Translations under genes and position numbers: made by a program
Shown: positions 45,154 through 54,630 of the stretch, one piece after another
Layout: every line of letters starts with the position of its first letter
How positions within the stretch are numbered: the first letter of the stretch is position 1
Assembly (NCBI RefSeq): GCF_000526915.1
Contig: NZ_JAGZ01000013.1
Location: forward strand, 1 to 64,000
Length of the DNA: 64,000 bases
Source: Mycobacterium genavense ATCC 51234
GTDB lineage: Bacteria > Actinomycetota > Actinomycetes > Mycobacteriales > Mycobacteriaceae
Direction: 5' to 3'
Notes under the pieces: generated by a model
What the model was told of the DNA's origin: nothing
The model's database searches: none
Seen by the model: only the letters and a program-made list of their open reading frames with translations

Positions 45154-46760
45154 GACGGGGGCCGGTAGATCTGCGGCTTGGGCATCTGAATCTGCCGGGT
45201 GGCCGAGTCGTCACCGCGGAAGATCCGCGGTGCGCCGGCCGGTTGCGGTATTGCGGCGGTGGGTGATTCGCCGGTGTGGATCCGGGTGGTCACACCGGCC
45301 GACGGCGGCGCGACGCCGGTCGGGATGTGGGTCGTCGGGGCCTCGGCGTTCTGCGCGACCGCACGCCTGCGGGCGGCACGACGGCGGCGGCGCAGTCGGT
45401 TGAAGTGTCCGGTGATGATCGCCGCCACCAGGATGGCCAGCACGGACAGCGTGACGTCGAAGGTGCTGGTGATCTGCTGGGCAAGATCGTTTCCGTAGAC
45501 CGGATTTCGCACCGCATTGGGCGCTTCGGCGAACCGTGGTGCCAGCATGACGCCCACGATGACTCGCGAAATACTCAGTGCCGCAACGAGTCCGGACAGC
45601 GTGGTGATCAGCCGGGCGGAGGCCGACGGGTTGCCCAGGATGTTCCGCAGCCAGACCGCCAGCGCCGCGGTGGCCACATCGAATGCGGCCAGCACCACGC
45701 TGTCGTAGCGCGAATAGGGGTAATTCAAGCTCACCGCGACGGCCAGGTCGGTGACCCGCATCGCCACCGATCCAAGGCTCCACACGACGATCAGCAGCAG
45801 GCCGGTGCGGGCCGCCGCCCGCCACGCGCTCTCCTCGGACGACACGGTGGCGGCCCGGTCGAACAGGGTGCGCGGCACGACAATCGCCGCCGCCGCCCAC
45901 GCCAGATAGCCCTCGAACCCGACGCCGGCCGTCGAGGTGTTCTGCGCGATGCCGTGGAAGGCGTCGATGTCACGGCCGACCGGGAGCAGCCAGACGACGA
46001 TGCCGGCGGCCAGCGTCGAGACGCCCAGCGCGATCGTCGCCAGCCGCGACGCCCGGGTGCCGCCGAGCAGCCACCGCGAGGCGACGAGCACGGCGATCAA
46101 CGCGACCAGGCCGTAGACCGTCGCCGTCACGATCACCGCGATGTTCTGCTTGCCGAAGTCGCCGGCGTCGCCCAGCGCGTACTTCACCCGCCAGTACAGG
46201 GTGAAGCCGAAGCTCAGCGCCGCGGCCACCATCGCGACGCAGCCGATGATCTGGACGGACCGGTGCCGCCCGGCCACGGTGTCGTCGTCGGCCGCCGCGG
46301 ACCGGCCGGCCGACTGCGCGCTCAGCAGGGCGCCGGCGACACCCAGCCAGGCGCCGGGCCCGACACCGCCCGGCACGGTCACGGTCCCGCCGAAGCGGAC
46401 GGTCTCGAACGCGTCGAACCCGACGAAGGCGAGCACCAGCAGCAAATAGGGAATGTTGAGCGCCAGCCGAATCCCGCCGACCGTCCGCCCCGAACCCGGC
46501 AAAGCGATCGCGATCAGGGAAAGCAGCGTCACCGCGATCAGAACCACGAACAAGGTCCTGTTGCTGTCGGGGATCGCGATCCCGAAGTACAGGTTCCACG
46601 GCAGCAGCGGCGCGGCGAGCAGCAAGACGGCGGCGGTCAGGTCGGCCACGGTGTTACGCTGCCCAGCGGTCGCCGCGGCAACCGGCGGGCCCGCCGCGGT
46701 GCGCTGCGCTGCCACCCCCCTGATGGGGCCGGTAGGCGCCTCGTCGCTGCTCTGGCTCAC
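45150..46760 (-). CDS. Large integral membrane protein (Rv0537c-like)
   Basis: A 536-residue protein with about ten to twelve membrane helices between a disordered N-terminus and a basic, Thr/Pro-rich C-terminal tail (RRRRRAARRR then THIPTGVAPPSAG). No catalytic motif is seen. It corresponds by position to Rv0537c. GTG 46760 lies after gggggaacc; an upstream in-frame start at 46802 is less likely. It is divergent from the Rv0538-like gene across about 270 nt. Confidence 0.85.
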   Translation of the reverse strand: MSQSSDEAPTGPIRGVAAQRTAAGPPVAAATAGQRNTVADLTAAVLLLAAPLLPWNLYFGIAIPDSNRTLFVVLIAVTLLSLIAIALPGSGRTVGGIRLALNIPYLLLVLAFVGFDAFETVRFGGTVTVPGGVGPGAWLGVAGALLSAQSAGRSAAADDDTVAGRHRSVQIIGCVAMVAAALSFGFTLYWRVKYALGDAGDFGKQNIAVIVTATVYGLVALIAVLVASRWLLGGTRASRLATIALGVSTLAAGIVVWLLPVGRDIDAFHGIAQNTSTAGVGFEGYLAWAAAAIVVPRTLFDRAATVSSEESAWRAAARTGLLLIVVWSLGSVAMRVTDLAVAVSLNYPYSRYDSVVLAAFDVATAALAVWLRNILGNPSASARLITTLSGLVAALSISRVIVGVMLAPRFAEAPNAVRNPVYGNDLAQQITSTFDVTLSVLAILVAAIITGHFNRLRRRRRAARRRAVAQNAEAPTTHIPTGVAPPSAGVTTRIHTGESPTAAIPQPAGAPRIFRGDDSATRQIQMPKPQIYRPPS

Positions 46761-47030
46761 GGTTCCCCCCGGGTATCGAGGACGGTCACTGACGGTGCAC
46801 ATTCGCTTCGGCGGCCAGGGAACCCCCTGCCGAGACGACTTCGTTGCCTACTTGGAAACATAATCTCCGCCTCGGCGACACGGGTGTGACTGCCCGAGTC
46901 TGGGAACGCGGCTACGCTGCGCCTGTAGGCGAACGGGGCCGCCTGAATGATTGTTACTGCCGACGGTACCGAAGTGTAATGATGCCGGGACAATCTGGCT
47001 GCGGGGCTGGCCAGCCGAAGGAGAGCAGGG

Positions 47031-48734
47031 ATGGACGTCGTTTTGGGGGTCGCCGTCACCGGCCCCGTCGCCCGCTTGGCGCTTGTCGGAGCGGGTGCGG
47101 GCGGCAATGACGTGATCGACCAGTCCGTCGTCGACCTGGCTAACAACCCCATCGCGCAACTCACCGAAACTGTGGTCGGCACCAATCGGCTGCTGGCGAA
47201 CGACAACCACCGGCTGGTCGGGACCCGGCTGTGCTGGACCGACCACCCCGCCGCCGACCAGCTGCGTCGGGCGCTGGAGGATTCCGGCGTCCACAACGTC
47301 GCGGTGCTGTCGCAGTCGCAGGCGGTGACGGCGTTGATGCGCGCGGCGAAGCGTACCGGCGGCGCGCTGGTGGTGGACGATAACACCGCGACGCTGTCGG
47401 TGGTGAGCGCGGCCGACGGCGATCCGGACGCGCCGCTGACGATGTTGGCCAGCGAACTGCTGGGCGGTGACGCGACCGGCACGTTGGACACGATGATGGC
47501 CCGCCTCGGCGCGCACCCGGACGCGCACAACGACGTGTTCCTGGTGGGCTCGTCGTCGGACCTGGCCGGGGTCGCCGACCAGCTTCGCGACGCGACGGTG
47601 CGGGTGCAGATTCCCGAAGACCCCACCTTCGCGCTGGCCCGCGGCGCCGCGATCGCCGCCGCACCGGTAACCGGCGATGCGACCGCGATGGCCCCGGCGG
47701 CCGGGCTGACCGGCGGTGCCACCGCGCTGGCCCCGGGGCTCACCGGCGACGAGACCGCGCTGGCCCCGGCCGGGTTCGGTGATCCCCCCGCGGCCGACGA
47801 GCAGCTGGCCTACTCGATGGCCGACGATGACGACGACCTGCTGCCCGGCGAGTATGACGAGTTCGACGATTTCTACTCCGACGATCCCGACGCCGAGACC
47901 GGCCCGCTGAAGCTGAGCCGACGGTCGCTACTGGTCGGCAATGCCGTGATCGCGTTCGCGGTGATCGGGGTGGCCTCGCTGGCCGTCGCGGTGGTGGTTG
48001 CCGTCCGGCCGACCGCGGCCCAGCAGCCGGTGATCGGCCACCAGAACGCCGCCCCGGGCAAGTTCATGCCGCTGCTGCCGACCCAGCAGCAGGCGCCGGT
48101 GCCCCCGCCGCCGCCCGAAGCGCCCAACGCCGGCTACCAGGGTGGGGTCATTCCGGCCCCGGCCGTGCCGCAGGCTCCCGTGCCCGGTGTCGGCCCGGCA
48201 CCCGCTCCGGGTGCGCCGGTCGCACCGGTTGTTCCCGGGCCGGTGCCGAACCCCAACGGGCCCATCCCGATCCCGGTGCCGGTCATCATCCCGTACCCGG
48301 GCTGGCGACCACAGCCGCCGTGGTATCCGCCGTATACGCCGCCGACGACGTTGACGCCGACCACACCGTCGACGCCGACGACCACGCCGTATACCCCGAT
48401 CACGCCGACGCCGACCGTCGCCCCGACGACGACGCCCTACACGCCGATCACGCCGACGACGACGGTCGCGCCCACCACGGTCGCCCCGACGGAACCGACC
48501 CAGACCCAGCCGCAAACCCAGACCCAGCAGACCCAGACGGTCCAGCCGACACAGACGGTCCAGCCCACGCAGCAACCCACCCAGCAGCCGACGCAACAGC
48601 CCACCCAGCAGCAAACCGTCGCGCCGAAACCGCCTACCCAGCAGCAGACCGTCGCGCCGAAGCCGCCGCCGCAGACCATGGCCCCGCGGGTGCCATCCGG
48701 TGGCGGGGGCGGTCACTCGTCGTCCGGATCCTGA
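47031..48734 (+). CDS. Membrane protein with actin-like/DUF7159 N-domain and Pro/Thr/Gln-rich tail (Rv0538-like)
   Basis: A 567-residue protein. The first 210 residues form a globular cytoplasmic domain (VVLGVAVTGPVARLALVG, GGALVVDDNTATLSVVSA) as in Rv0538-like proteins. An acidic linker (DDDDDLLPGEYDEFDDFYSDD) precedes one membrane helix (LVGNAVIAFAVIGVASLAVAVVVAV, about 304-328). The outer tail is very Pro/Thr/Gln-rich with short repeats, the kind of region O-mannosylated in mycobacteria. ATG 47031 follows aaggagag. It may belong with the adjacent glycosyltransferase gene. Confidence 0.88.
   Translation: MDVVLGVAVTGPVARLALVGAGAGGNDVIDQSVVDLANNPIAQLTETVVGTNRLLANDNHRLVGTRLCWTDHPAADQLRRALEDSGVHNVAVLSQSQAVTALMRAAKRTGGALVVDDNTATLSVVSAADGDPDAPLTMLASELLGGDATGTLDTMMARLGAHPDAHNDVFLVGSSSDLAGVADQLRDATVRVQIPEDPTFALARGAAIAAAPVTGDATAMAPAAGLTGGATALAPGLTGDETALAPAGFGDPPAADEQLAYSMADDDDDLLPGEYDEFDDFYSDDPDAETGPLKLSRRSLLVGNAVIAFAVIGVASLAVAVVVAVRPTAAQQPVIGHQNAAPGKFMPLLPTQQQAPVPPPPPEAPNAGYQGGVIPAPAVPQAPVPGVGPAPAPGAPVAPVVPGPVPNPNGPIPIPVPVIIPYPGWRPQPPWYPPYTPPTTLTPTTPSTPTTTPYTPITPTPTVAPTTTPYTPITPTTTVAPTTVAPTEPTQTQPQTQTQQTQTVQPTQTVQPTQQPTQQPTQQPTQQQTVAPKPPTQQQTVAPKPPPQTMAPRVPSGGGGGHSSSGS
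48340..48660 (+). repeat. Low-complexity repeats encoding PTQQ and TPYTPITPT units
   Basis: Within the tail of the Rv0538-like protein, TPYTPITPTxTVAPTT is repeated twice. A run of QPTQQ units follows, then two PPTQQQTVAPK units. At the DNA level these are short, slipped Pro/Thr/Gln codons likely to vary in length among strains. Confidence 0.75.
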
Positions 48735-48744
48735 TCGCCAAGCG

Positions 48745-49396
48745 ATGCCCGGCGAACTGGTCACGGTGGTGCTGCCGTGTCTGAACGAGGAGGAGTCGCT
48801 GCCGGGGGTGCTGGCGAGGATCCCCGACGACTATCGGGCGCTCGTGGTGGACAACAACAGCACCGACGACACGGCGGGCGTCGCCGTCCGGCACGGCGCC
48901 GACGTCGTCGCCGAACCTCGGCCCGGATACGGGTCGGCAGTGCACGCCGGGGTGGTCGCCGCGACGACTCCGATCGTCGCGGTCATCGACGCCGACGGCT
49001 CGATGGACGCCGGCGACCTGCCGCGATTGGTCGCCGCGCTCGAGCAGGGCGCGGACCTGGCAACCGGTCGACGCCGGCCCGTGGCCGGGCTGCATTGGCC
49101 GTGGGTGGCGCGGCACGGTGGTGATGAGCTGGCGGCTGCGCACCCGCCACGGCTTGCCGGTCCACGACATCGCGCCGATGTGAGTCGCCCGGCGGGAGGC
49201 GTTGTTGAGTCTGGGCGTCGTCGATCGGCGCTCGGGGTTTCCGCTGGAACTGCTGGTGCGCGCGGCGGCGGCCGGGTGGCGCGTGGTCGAGCTCGACGTC
49301 AGCTACGGCCCCCGCACGGGCGGCAAGTCGAAGGTCAGCGGTTCGCTGCGCGGCAGCATCACCGCCATCCTGGACTTCTGGAAAGTGATATCATGA
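48745..49396 (+). pseudogene. Dolichol-phosphate mannose synthase-type glycosyltransferase (Rv0539-like), broken
   Basis: A GT2 glycosyltransferase whose start is intact: VTVVLPCLNEEESLPGVLA, ALVVDNNSTDDTA, IVAVIDADGSMDAGDL with the DxD motif. After HWPWVAR at about 49,112 a base is missing. The proper continuation (TVVMSWRLRTRHGLPVHDIAPM) lies one frame over and is cut by TGA at 49181. There a CGA Arg codon would be expected (MRVARREALL). The end (LGVVDRRSGFPLELLVRA, TGGKSKVSGSLRGS) follows to 49396. Two lesions, one a C-to-T-type nonsense, suggest real decay. The frameshifted frame happens to stay open into the next gene. Confidence 0.88.
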
Positions 49397-50043
49397 CCGA
49401 GCTGCTGGTGGTCGCCAAGGCGCCGGATCCGGGCCTGGCCAAGACCCGGCTCGCCGCCACGGTCGGGGATCGGGTCGCCGCCGAGATCGCCGCCGCGGCG
49501 TTGCTGGACACGCTGGATGCGGTGTCCGCCGCGGCGGTGCGCTCGTGGGTCGTGGCGCTGACCGGCGACCTGGACGCGGCCGCCGCCGCGCTGCAGATCC
49601 GGTGGCGGCTCGAGTCGTTCACCGTGATCGAGCAACGCGGTGACGGCTTCGCCGACCGCTTCGCCAATGCCCACGCCGACGCCGCCGAGGGCTTTCCGGT
49701 GTTGCAGATCGGCATGGACACCCCGCAGGTGACCGCCGAATTCCTGACCGATTGCGCGCGCCGGCTGCTAACCGCGCCGGCCGTGCTCGGGCCGGCCGAC
49801 GACGGCGGTTGGTGGGTGCTCGGGGTGCGCAGCCCGGCCAAGGCCGAATGCCTGCGGACCGTGCCGATGTCGGTACCCGACACGGCCGATCTCACACGAA
49901 AAGCCTTGCACGACAACGGTGTTGATGTTATAGCGGTGCGCCAGCCGAGCGACTTCGACGTGCTGGCCGACGTCGCCACGGTGCGAGAGGCCTGCGGGCC
50001 CGGCAGTCGCTTCGCCCGCGTCACCCGCGCGGCCGGACTCTAA
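49393..50043 (+). CDS. DUF2064 protein, nucleotidyl/glycosyltransferase-like (Rv0540)
   Basis: A 216-residue protein of the DUF2064 family, with a glycosyltransferase-A-like fold. It starts TELLVVAKAPDPGLAKTRLA, which resembles the N-terminus of MobA and cofactor guanylyltransferases, and has the segments IGMDTPQVTAEFL and GPADDGGWWVLGV. ATG 49393 overlaps the stop of the broken glycosyltransferase gene (ATGA). It corresponds to Rv0540 and is intact. Confidence 0.85.
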   Translation: MTELLVVAKAPDPGLAKTRLAATVGDRVAAEIAAAALLDTLDAVSAAAVRSWVVALTGDLDAAAAALQIRWRLESFTVIEQRGDGFADRFANAHADAAEGFPVLQIGMDTPQVTAEFLTDCARRLLTAPAVLGPADDGGWWVLGVRSPAKAECLRTVPMSVPDTADLTRKALHDNGVDVIAVRQPSDFDVLADVATVREACGPGSRFARVTRAAGL

Positions 50044-50208
50044 CGACCGCCTGAAGCCGCGCACTCAACCCTTCCCGCCGATACCCTCCTCGAGTTGTTT
50101 CGGGCAGTATGACATCGCGGAGATCGTCGCGAACTGAGCGGCGCCGCTGGCGGTCAGCGCGGGATTGTGCACCGATGGCCGACCCATCAAACGCCGGGGC
50201 TGCGTGCG

Positions 50209-51459
50209 CTAGGCGCGTCGGCTCGAAACCGCGGCGCGCCCGGCGATCCCGATGGCGAAGACCGCTAGCCCGGCGGCCGCCGACGCCCACGGCAAGGTGG
50301 CGACCAGCAACAGGCACCCGGCCAGCCCGCAAGCATTCACCACGCGGCGCCGGTGCAACGTATACGCGGCGGCGTTGGCGATCGCGTAGTAGATCAGCAC
50401 GCCGAACGACGAAAAGCCGATCACGCCACGCAAATCGACGGTGCCGACCAGCAGGCAGACCACTACCCCGATCGCGAGCTCCGCATGGTGTGGCACCCGG
50501 TGGGTCGGGTGTACGGCCGACAGCCAGCCGGGCAGATCCCGCTGCCGGGCCATCGCCAGCGTGGTGCGCCCGAGCCCGGCGATCAGCGCCAGCAGTGCGC
50601 CGAGGCTGGCCAGCGCCGCCCCGACCGAGACCACCGGCACCAGCGCGGCAGGGGCGCGGGCGGCCCGTACCGCCTCGGCCAGTGGCGCAACGGCATTCGC
50701 GAGCCGCTCGGGCCCGGCGGCTAGCAGCGCGGCCACCCCGACAACCAGATAGATCGCCACCGCGATCGCCAGGGCGATGGTGATCGCCCGGGGGATGGTG
50801 CGGGCCGGGTCGCGGACTTCCTCACCCATCGTCGCGATCCGCGCATACCCGGCGAACGCGAAAAACAGCAGCCCCGCCGACTGCAGCACCCCGTAGATCG
50901 AGCCGCGGAACCAGGAGCCGCTCAGCTGCGACGGGTCCGGCCGGCCCAGCGCGATGCCCACGACGACGGCGGCCAGGGCAATCAGGATGCAGGCCAACAG
51001 AATCCGGGCCAGCATTGCGGTCTTGGTGACGCCGCGGTAATTCAGCGTGGTCAGCAGCACCACGGAGGCGATCCCGACAAGTCGCTGCACCCATACGTCC
51101 GCGCCGGGAACCGCGTAGGCGGCGACGGTGAGTGCCATCGCCGCGCAGGACGCGGTCTTGCCGATCACGAATCCCCACCCGGCGATGAAACCCCACCACG
51201 GGCCGAGGCGAACACGGCCATAGATATACGTTCCACCCGATGTCGGATACACCGCGGCCAGTTGCGCCGACGAGGTGGCATTGCAGTAGGCGATCACCGC
51301 GGCCAGCGCCAGCCCGATCAGCAGCCCCGCGCCGGCGGCCCGCGCGGCCGGGCCGAACGCGGCGAACACCCCGGCGCCGATCATCGAACCCAGCCCGATC
51401 ACCACCGCGTCGGTCGTATTGAGCCGGCGCGCCAGCCCGGGCTGATCTTCCACGTCCAC
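50209..51459 (-). CDS. APC-superfamily amino acid permease
   Basis: A 416-residue permease with 12 predicted helices. The conserved start of the family is present (LNTTDAVVIGLGSMIGAGVFAAFGPAA), as is the E-E-V-R-D-P-A-R-T-I-P-R-A-I loop between helices 6 and 7. It follows the Rv0541c-like gene with no gap between that gene's stop and its GTG start, so they are coupled. There is no counterpart at this place in M. tuberculosis as I recall. The amino acid is unknown. Confidence 0.88.
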   Translation of the reverse strand: MDVEDQPGLARRLNTTDAVVIGLGSMIGAGVFAAFGPAARAAGAGLLIGLALAAVIAYCNATSSAQLAAVYPTSGGTYIYGRVRLGPWWGFIAGWGFVIGKTASCAAMALTVAAYAVPGADVWVQRLVGIASVVLLTTLNYRGVTKTAMLARILLACILIALAAVVVGIALGRPDPSQLSGSWFRGSIYGVLQSAGLLFFAFAGYARIATMGEEVRDPARTIPRAITIALAIAVAIYLVVGVAALLAAGPERLANAVAPLAEAVRAARAPAALVPVVSVGAALASLGALLALIAGLGRTTLAMARQRDLPGWLSAVHPTHRVPHHAELAIGVVVCLLVGTVDLRGVIGFSSFGVLIYYAIANAAAYTLHRRRVVNACGLAGCLLLVATLPWASAAAGLAVFAIGIAGRAAVSSRRA

Positions 51460-52812
51460 CTACCAGTGCGTGACCATCACGGTGTTGACCACCAGCGCAC
51501 CGACGGCGTTGATCGCCAGCCACAGCCGGTGCGACCGCACCGGCAGCAGCGCGGGCGCGGCGGTCAGCCAGATCGTGAACGGCAGCCAAATCCGTTCCAT
51601 CTCGGCCTTACTCAGCGTGCTCAGGTCGGCGCAGACGATCGCGGCCAGCATGGCCAGCAACAGCAAGTGCAATCCCGAACGGCGGCGGATGGCGGCAGCG
51701 TCGAACACCCGGGTGATGCCCGCGACCCCGCCCAGGCCGATCGCGCATACCACGCAGGCCAGGTTGGCCCACCACCAATACTGGAACGGCCGGTCGTGGG
51801 CGATCCCCTGCCAATAGCGTTGCTGGACAAGCGTATAGCCGTCGAACCAGTAAAACCCGGCGACGGCGAAGGTCACCGCCACCGCCAATGCGGTCAAGCC
51901 GGCCGGGGCCAGAGCCCGCAGCGCGCGTCGAAAGTCGCTGGCCGACACCAACACCGCCGCTGCGGGCAGGCCCAACAGCGCCAGGCCGTAACTGAGGAAG
52001 ACACACCAGCCGAGCAGCAACCCGGCGGCGGCCGCGACCAGCGCAGGAAAGCGAACCTGTCGATGCACGGCCACCGCCAGCAGTGCGATGCCCCACGCCG
52101 CGACACCGGCGAAGTAGCCGTCGGCCGAGACCGCCACCCAGATCGCGGTCGGCGCTAGCGCGACGAACGGGGCGGCCAGCCGGGCCGTCCGCTCGTCGCC
52201 CAGCGCGCGGATGGCGACCAGCACCGCCGCCGCGGCGCTCGAGCCGGCCAGCAGGCACAGCAGACCCGCCCATGCGCCGCCGTGCAGGCCGAGCCGGTCT
52301 AGCCAGACGAACGTCAACAGCGCGCCGGGCGGATGCCCGGACACATGGGTGATCCAGGAGTTGGGCTGGTGGTCGAGAATCCGGGTGGAAAACGTGCGTA
52401 CGGTCGCCGGGATGTCGGTGATGCCGGGCACCTGGGTCACGTATTCGTCCCGGGTGGTCAACCGGCCGGCGAAGCCGCGCTGCCAGCCGTCGACCATCGC
52501 CAGCGCGAACGCCCACCCGCAGGCCAGCACCCAGCTGCCCAGCGTCAATGTTCGCCACGAAAGTCGCTGTGCGACAACGGGTCCCCACACCACGACGGCC
52601 ACCGCGAGCAGAATCGCCGGCCCGGTTCCCCAGCTGGCGTGCACCTCCCAGGCGCCGAACAGCGGTGCGGATTGTTCATGCGTGGCGAAGCGCTCCGGGC
52701 CGAGATCGAGGCGCGGTCTGACGCCCCAACCCAGCGACGGCAGCACCACCGCCGCCGCGACCAGGGCGGCGCTGGCCGCGACGGCCAGCATGTCCCGGCG
52801 GGCAATCCTCAC
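51460..52812 (-). CDS. Polytopic membrane protein, glycosyltransferase-C-like (Rv0541c)
   Basis: A 450-residue membrane protein with about ten helices. The pattern resembles GT-C polyprenyl-dependent glycosyltransferases: a first loop with HVSGHPPGALLTFVWLDRL, and a C-terminal helix bundle. The start GTG 52812 gives a length almost equal to that of Rv0541c; a start at 52848 is possible. It lies directly downstream of menE, with the stop/start to the permease touching. A role in envelope glycan assembly is a guess. Confidence 0.8.
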   Translation of the reverse strand: MRIARRDMLAVAASAALVAAAVVLPSLGWGVRPRLDLGPERFATHEQSAPLFGAWEVHASWGTGPAILLAVAVVVWGPVVAQRLSWRTLTLGSWVLACGWAFALAMVDGWQRGFAGRLTTRDEYVTQVPGITDIPATVRTFSTRILDHQPNSWITHVSGHPPGALLTFVWLDRLGLHGGAWAGLLCLLAGSSAAAAVLVAIRALGDERTARLAAPFVALAPTAIWVAVSADGYFAGVAAWGIALLAVAVHRQVRFPALVAAAAGLLLGWCVFLSYGLALLGLPAAAVLVSASDFRRALRALAPAGLTALAVAVTFAVAGFYWFDGYTLVQQRYWQGIAHDRPFQYWWWANLACVVCAIGLGGVAGITRVFDAAAIRRRSGLHLLLLAMLAAIVCADLSTLSKAEMERIWLPFTIWLTAAPALLPVRSHRLWLAINAVGALVVNTVMVTHW

Positions 52813-52823
52813 GGTCGACCAGC

Positions 52824-53912
52824 CTATTGACCGGCGCCGAACCGGCACACCAGCGCCGCCCGGTCCACCTTGCCGATGCCGCGGCGCGGCAGCGCGTCGA
52901 CGATGTGCAGCTCGCGCGGCGCGGCGGTGGCGTCCAGGGTGCCGGCGACATGTGCGCGCAGCGCGTCCAGCGTCGGCGGGCCGAACCCGTCCCGCACCAC
53001 GATCGCCGCGACCACCCGTTGCCCCAGCCGGTCGTCGGCGAGGCCGAATACCGCGCAGTCGGCGACGGCGGGGTGGGTGCCCAGCGCGGCCTCGACCGGG
53101 TGCGGCAACACCGTCAGCCCGCCGGTGCTGATCGCGTCGTCGGCGCGGCCCAGCACGGTCAGCACCCCGGCATCGATCGAGCCCAGATCGTCGGTGCGGA
53201 ACCAGCCCGGCTCGGCGAACGGGTCGGGATCAACCGGGTTGCGATAGCCCTTGGCCACGGTGGCGCCCCCGATGACGATGCGCCCGTCGTCGACCCGCAG
53301 CCGCAGTCCGTCCAGTGGTACACCGTCGTAGACGCACCCTCCCGCGGTCTCGCTCATCCCGTAGGTGCGCACCACCGTGATTCCCGCGGCCGCCGCGGCT
53401 TCGAGCACCGGTCGCGGTGCCGGCCCGCCGCCGAGCAAAACGGCGTCCAGTTCGGCGAGCGCGGCCGCGGCCGGCGGGTCGGCCAAAGCCTTGGCCAGTT
53501 GGGTGGCGACCAGCGAGGTGTACCGTCGGCCGGTACCCAATTTGCTTACCGCACTCGGTAATTCGGCGGTGTCGAAGCCGGAGGAGACGTCCAGCTCGAC
53601 GGGCGCCGAACCGGCCAGGACGCTGCGCACCAGCACCTGGATTCCGGCGATGTGATGCGGCGACAGGGCCAGCAGCCAGCTGCCCGGTCCGCCGAGACGG
53701 TCATGGGTGGCGGCCGCGCTGGCGGCCAGTGCCGCGGCAGTCAGCAAGGCGCCCTTGGGTTTACCGGTGGTGCCCGACGTCGTGACCACCAACGCGACGT
53801 CGTCGTCGATCGCCTCGCCTATCCGCAATGCGGGCAGCTCGCAATCCGGTTGCACCGCAACGAAGGCCGACTCGCAACCCACCAGCACCCGCTCCAACGC
53901 GGGTAGCAGCAC
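52824..53912 (-). CDS. menE: O-succinylbenzoate-CoA ligase
   Basis: MenE activates o-succinylbenzoate with CoA and ATP for the MenB ring closure. The 362-residue adenylate-forming enzyme has the P-loop VVTTSGTTGKPKGALLTA, the A5 core TYGMSETAGGCVYDG, and GWFRTDDLG. The final lysine in RRGIGKVDRAAL completes the thioester-forming site. GTG 53912 gives the 362 residues of the M. tuberculosis protein. It is 11 nt before the Rv0541c-like gene. Confidence 0.95.
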   Translation of the reverse strand: MLLPALERVLVGCESAFVAVQPDCELPALRIGEAIDDDVALVVTTSGTTGKPKGALLTAAALAASAAATHDRLGGPGSWLLALSPHHIAGIQVLVRSVLAGSAPVELDVSSGFDTAELPSAVSKLGTGRRYTSLVATQLAKALADPPAAAALAELDAVLLGGGPAPRPVLEAAAAAGITVVRTYGMSETAGGCVYDGVPLDGLRLRVDDGRIVIGGATVAKGYRNPVDPDPFAEPGWFRTDDLGSIDAGVLTVLGRADDAISTGGLTVLPHPVEAALGTHPAVADCAVFGLADDRLGQRVVAAIVVRDGFGPPTLDALRAHVAGTLDATAAPRELHIVDALPRRGIGKVDRAALVCRFGAGQ

Positions 53913-53956
53913 TGCGGCAGCCGAGCCGGGCGAGACGGTGAGCGCACGCAGAACTG

Positions 53957-54280
53957 CTATGCGTGCGCTCCGCCCTCGAGGTCGTCGTGCTCGTCATCGT
54001 GCGGGTCATCCAGCGGCCAGCCCTGGGCGGCCAGCCGGGCCCGGACTCGCTCGATGTCCTCCGGCGACGGCAGCTCGTCGGTCAGCTTGCTGATCATCAC
54101 GCCGATATCGATGTTGTCGAAGTCGCCGCGTTCCATCAGCGCGTTGGCCACGAGTTTGACCTCGTCGTTGGTCAACCGGTTGGCCAGCAGCGTCAGCAGG
54201 GCGAAGGTGTCCGTCGGCGGAATGCCCTCCGGATAGCCCGCGCGCAACCACGAGACGACCGAGTTAAGGAATCGGTTCAT
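53957..54280 (-). CDS. DUF3349 protein (Rv0543c-like)
   Basis: A 107-residue cytoplasmic protein of the small DUF3349 family known mainly in actinomycetes. It reads MNRFLNSVVSWLRAGYPEGI, then IPPTDTFALLTLLANRLTND and DELPSPEDIERVRARLAAQG. ATG 54280 overlaps the stop of the gene before it (ATGA). It sits between menE and pitA. Function unknown. Confidence 0.88.
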   Translation of the reverse strand: MNRFLNSVVSWLRAGYPEGIPPTDTFALLTLLANRLTNDEVKLVANALMERGDFDNIDIGVMISKLTDELPSPEDIERVRARLAAQGWPLDDPHDDEHDDLEGGAHA

Positions 54281-54624
54281 TCGATCAACTCCGCCCGGGG
54301 GCTCGGTAGTTCGGGACGACGATTCGATGCTACTTTGGCCCCGAGGAACGGATACCCGGTGTGGTGCGCGATGAAGTCGCGGGCGATGAACAGCACGCCG
54401 ATGATGATCACGGCCACCACCAACGCGTAGATCAGCCAAGCCAGGCCGGACAGCACCGGGTTCGGCTGCGACGTGGTGCCGTCAGCGCCGACGCCGCCGG
54501 AGCCGAGTGCCTGCAGCCGGATCCCGACGGCGAACAGCCCGGGCAGGAAGGCGCCGGCCAGCATGCTGAAGATCAGGATCTTCAGGGTTGCTTCGTAGTT
54601 AAACCACTCGCTCAATTCGCTCAT
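54277..54624 (-). CDS. Small two-helix membrane protein (Rv0544c-like)
   Basis: A 115-residue protein with two membrane helices (LKILIFSMLAGAFLPGLFAVGIR and WLIYALVVAVIIIGVLFIA) and a polar tail. It starts 6 nt after pitA and overlaps the DUF3349 gene, forming the operon pitA-Rv0544c-Rv0543c. No function is known; an accessory role in phosphate transport is possible from context. Confidence 0.85.
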   Translation of the reverse strand: MSELSEWFNYEATLKILIFSMLAGAFLPGLFAVGIRLQALGSGGVGADGTTSQPNPVLSGLAWLIYALVVAVIIIGVLFIARDFIAHHTGYPFLGAKVASNRRPELPSPRAELIE

Positions 54625-54630
54625 CGGACG

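Noticed and set aside
48340-48660. Mobile or regulatory repeat in the Rv0538-like gene
   Set aside because: It is simple Pro/Thr/Gln codon repetition inside an intact reading frame.
48700-50043. A fused glycosyltransferase-DUF2064 protein
   Set aside because: The middle part is out-of-frame sequence, while the true glycosyltransferase C-terminus lies in another frame and an ATGA overlap marks the real start of the second gene at 49393.
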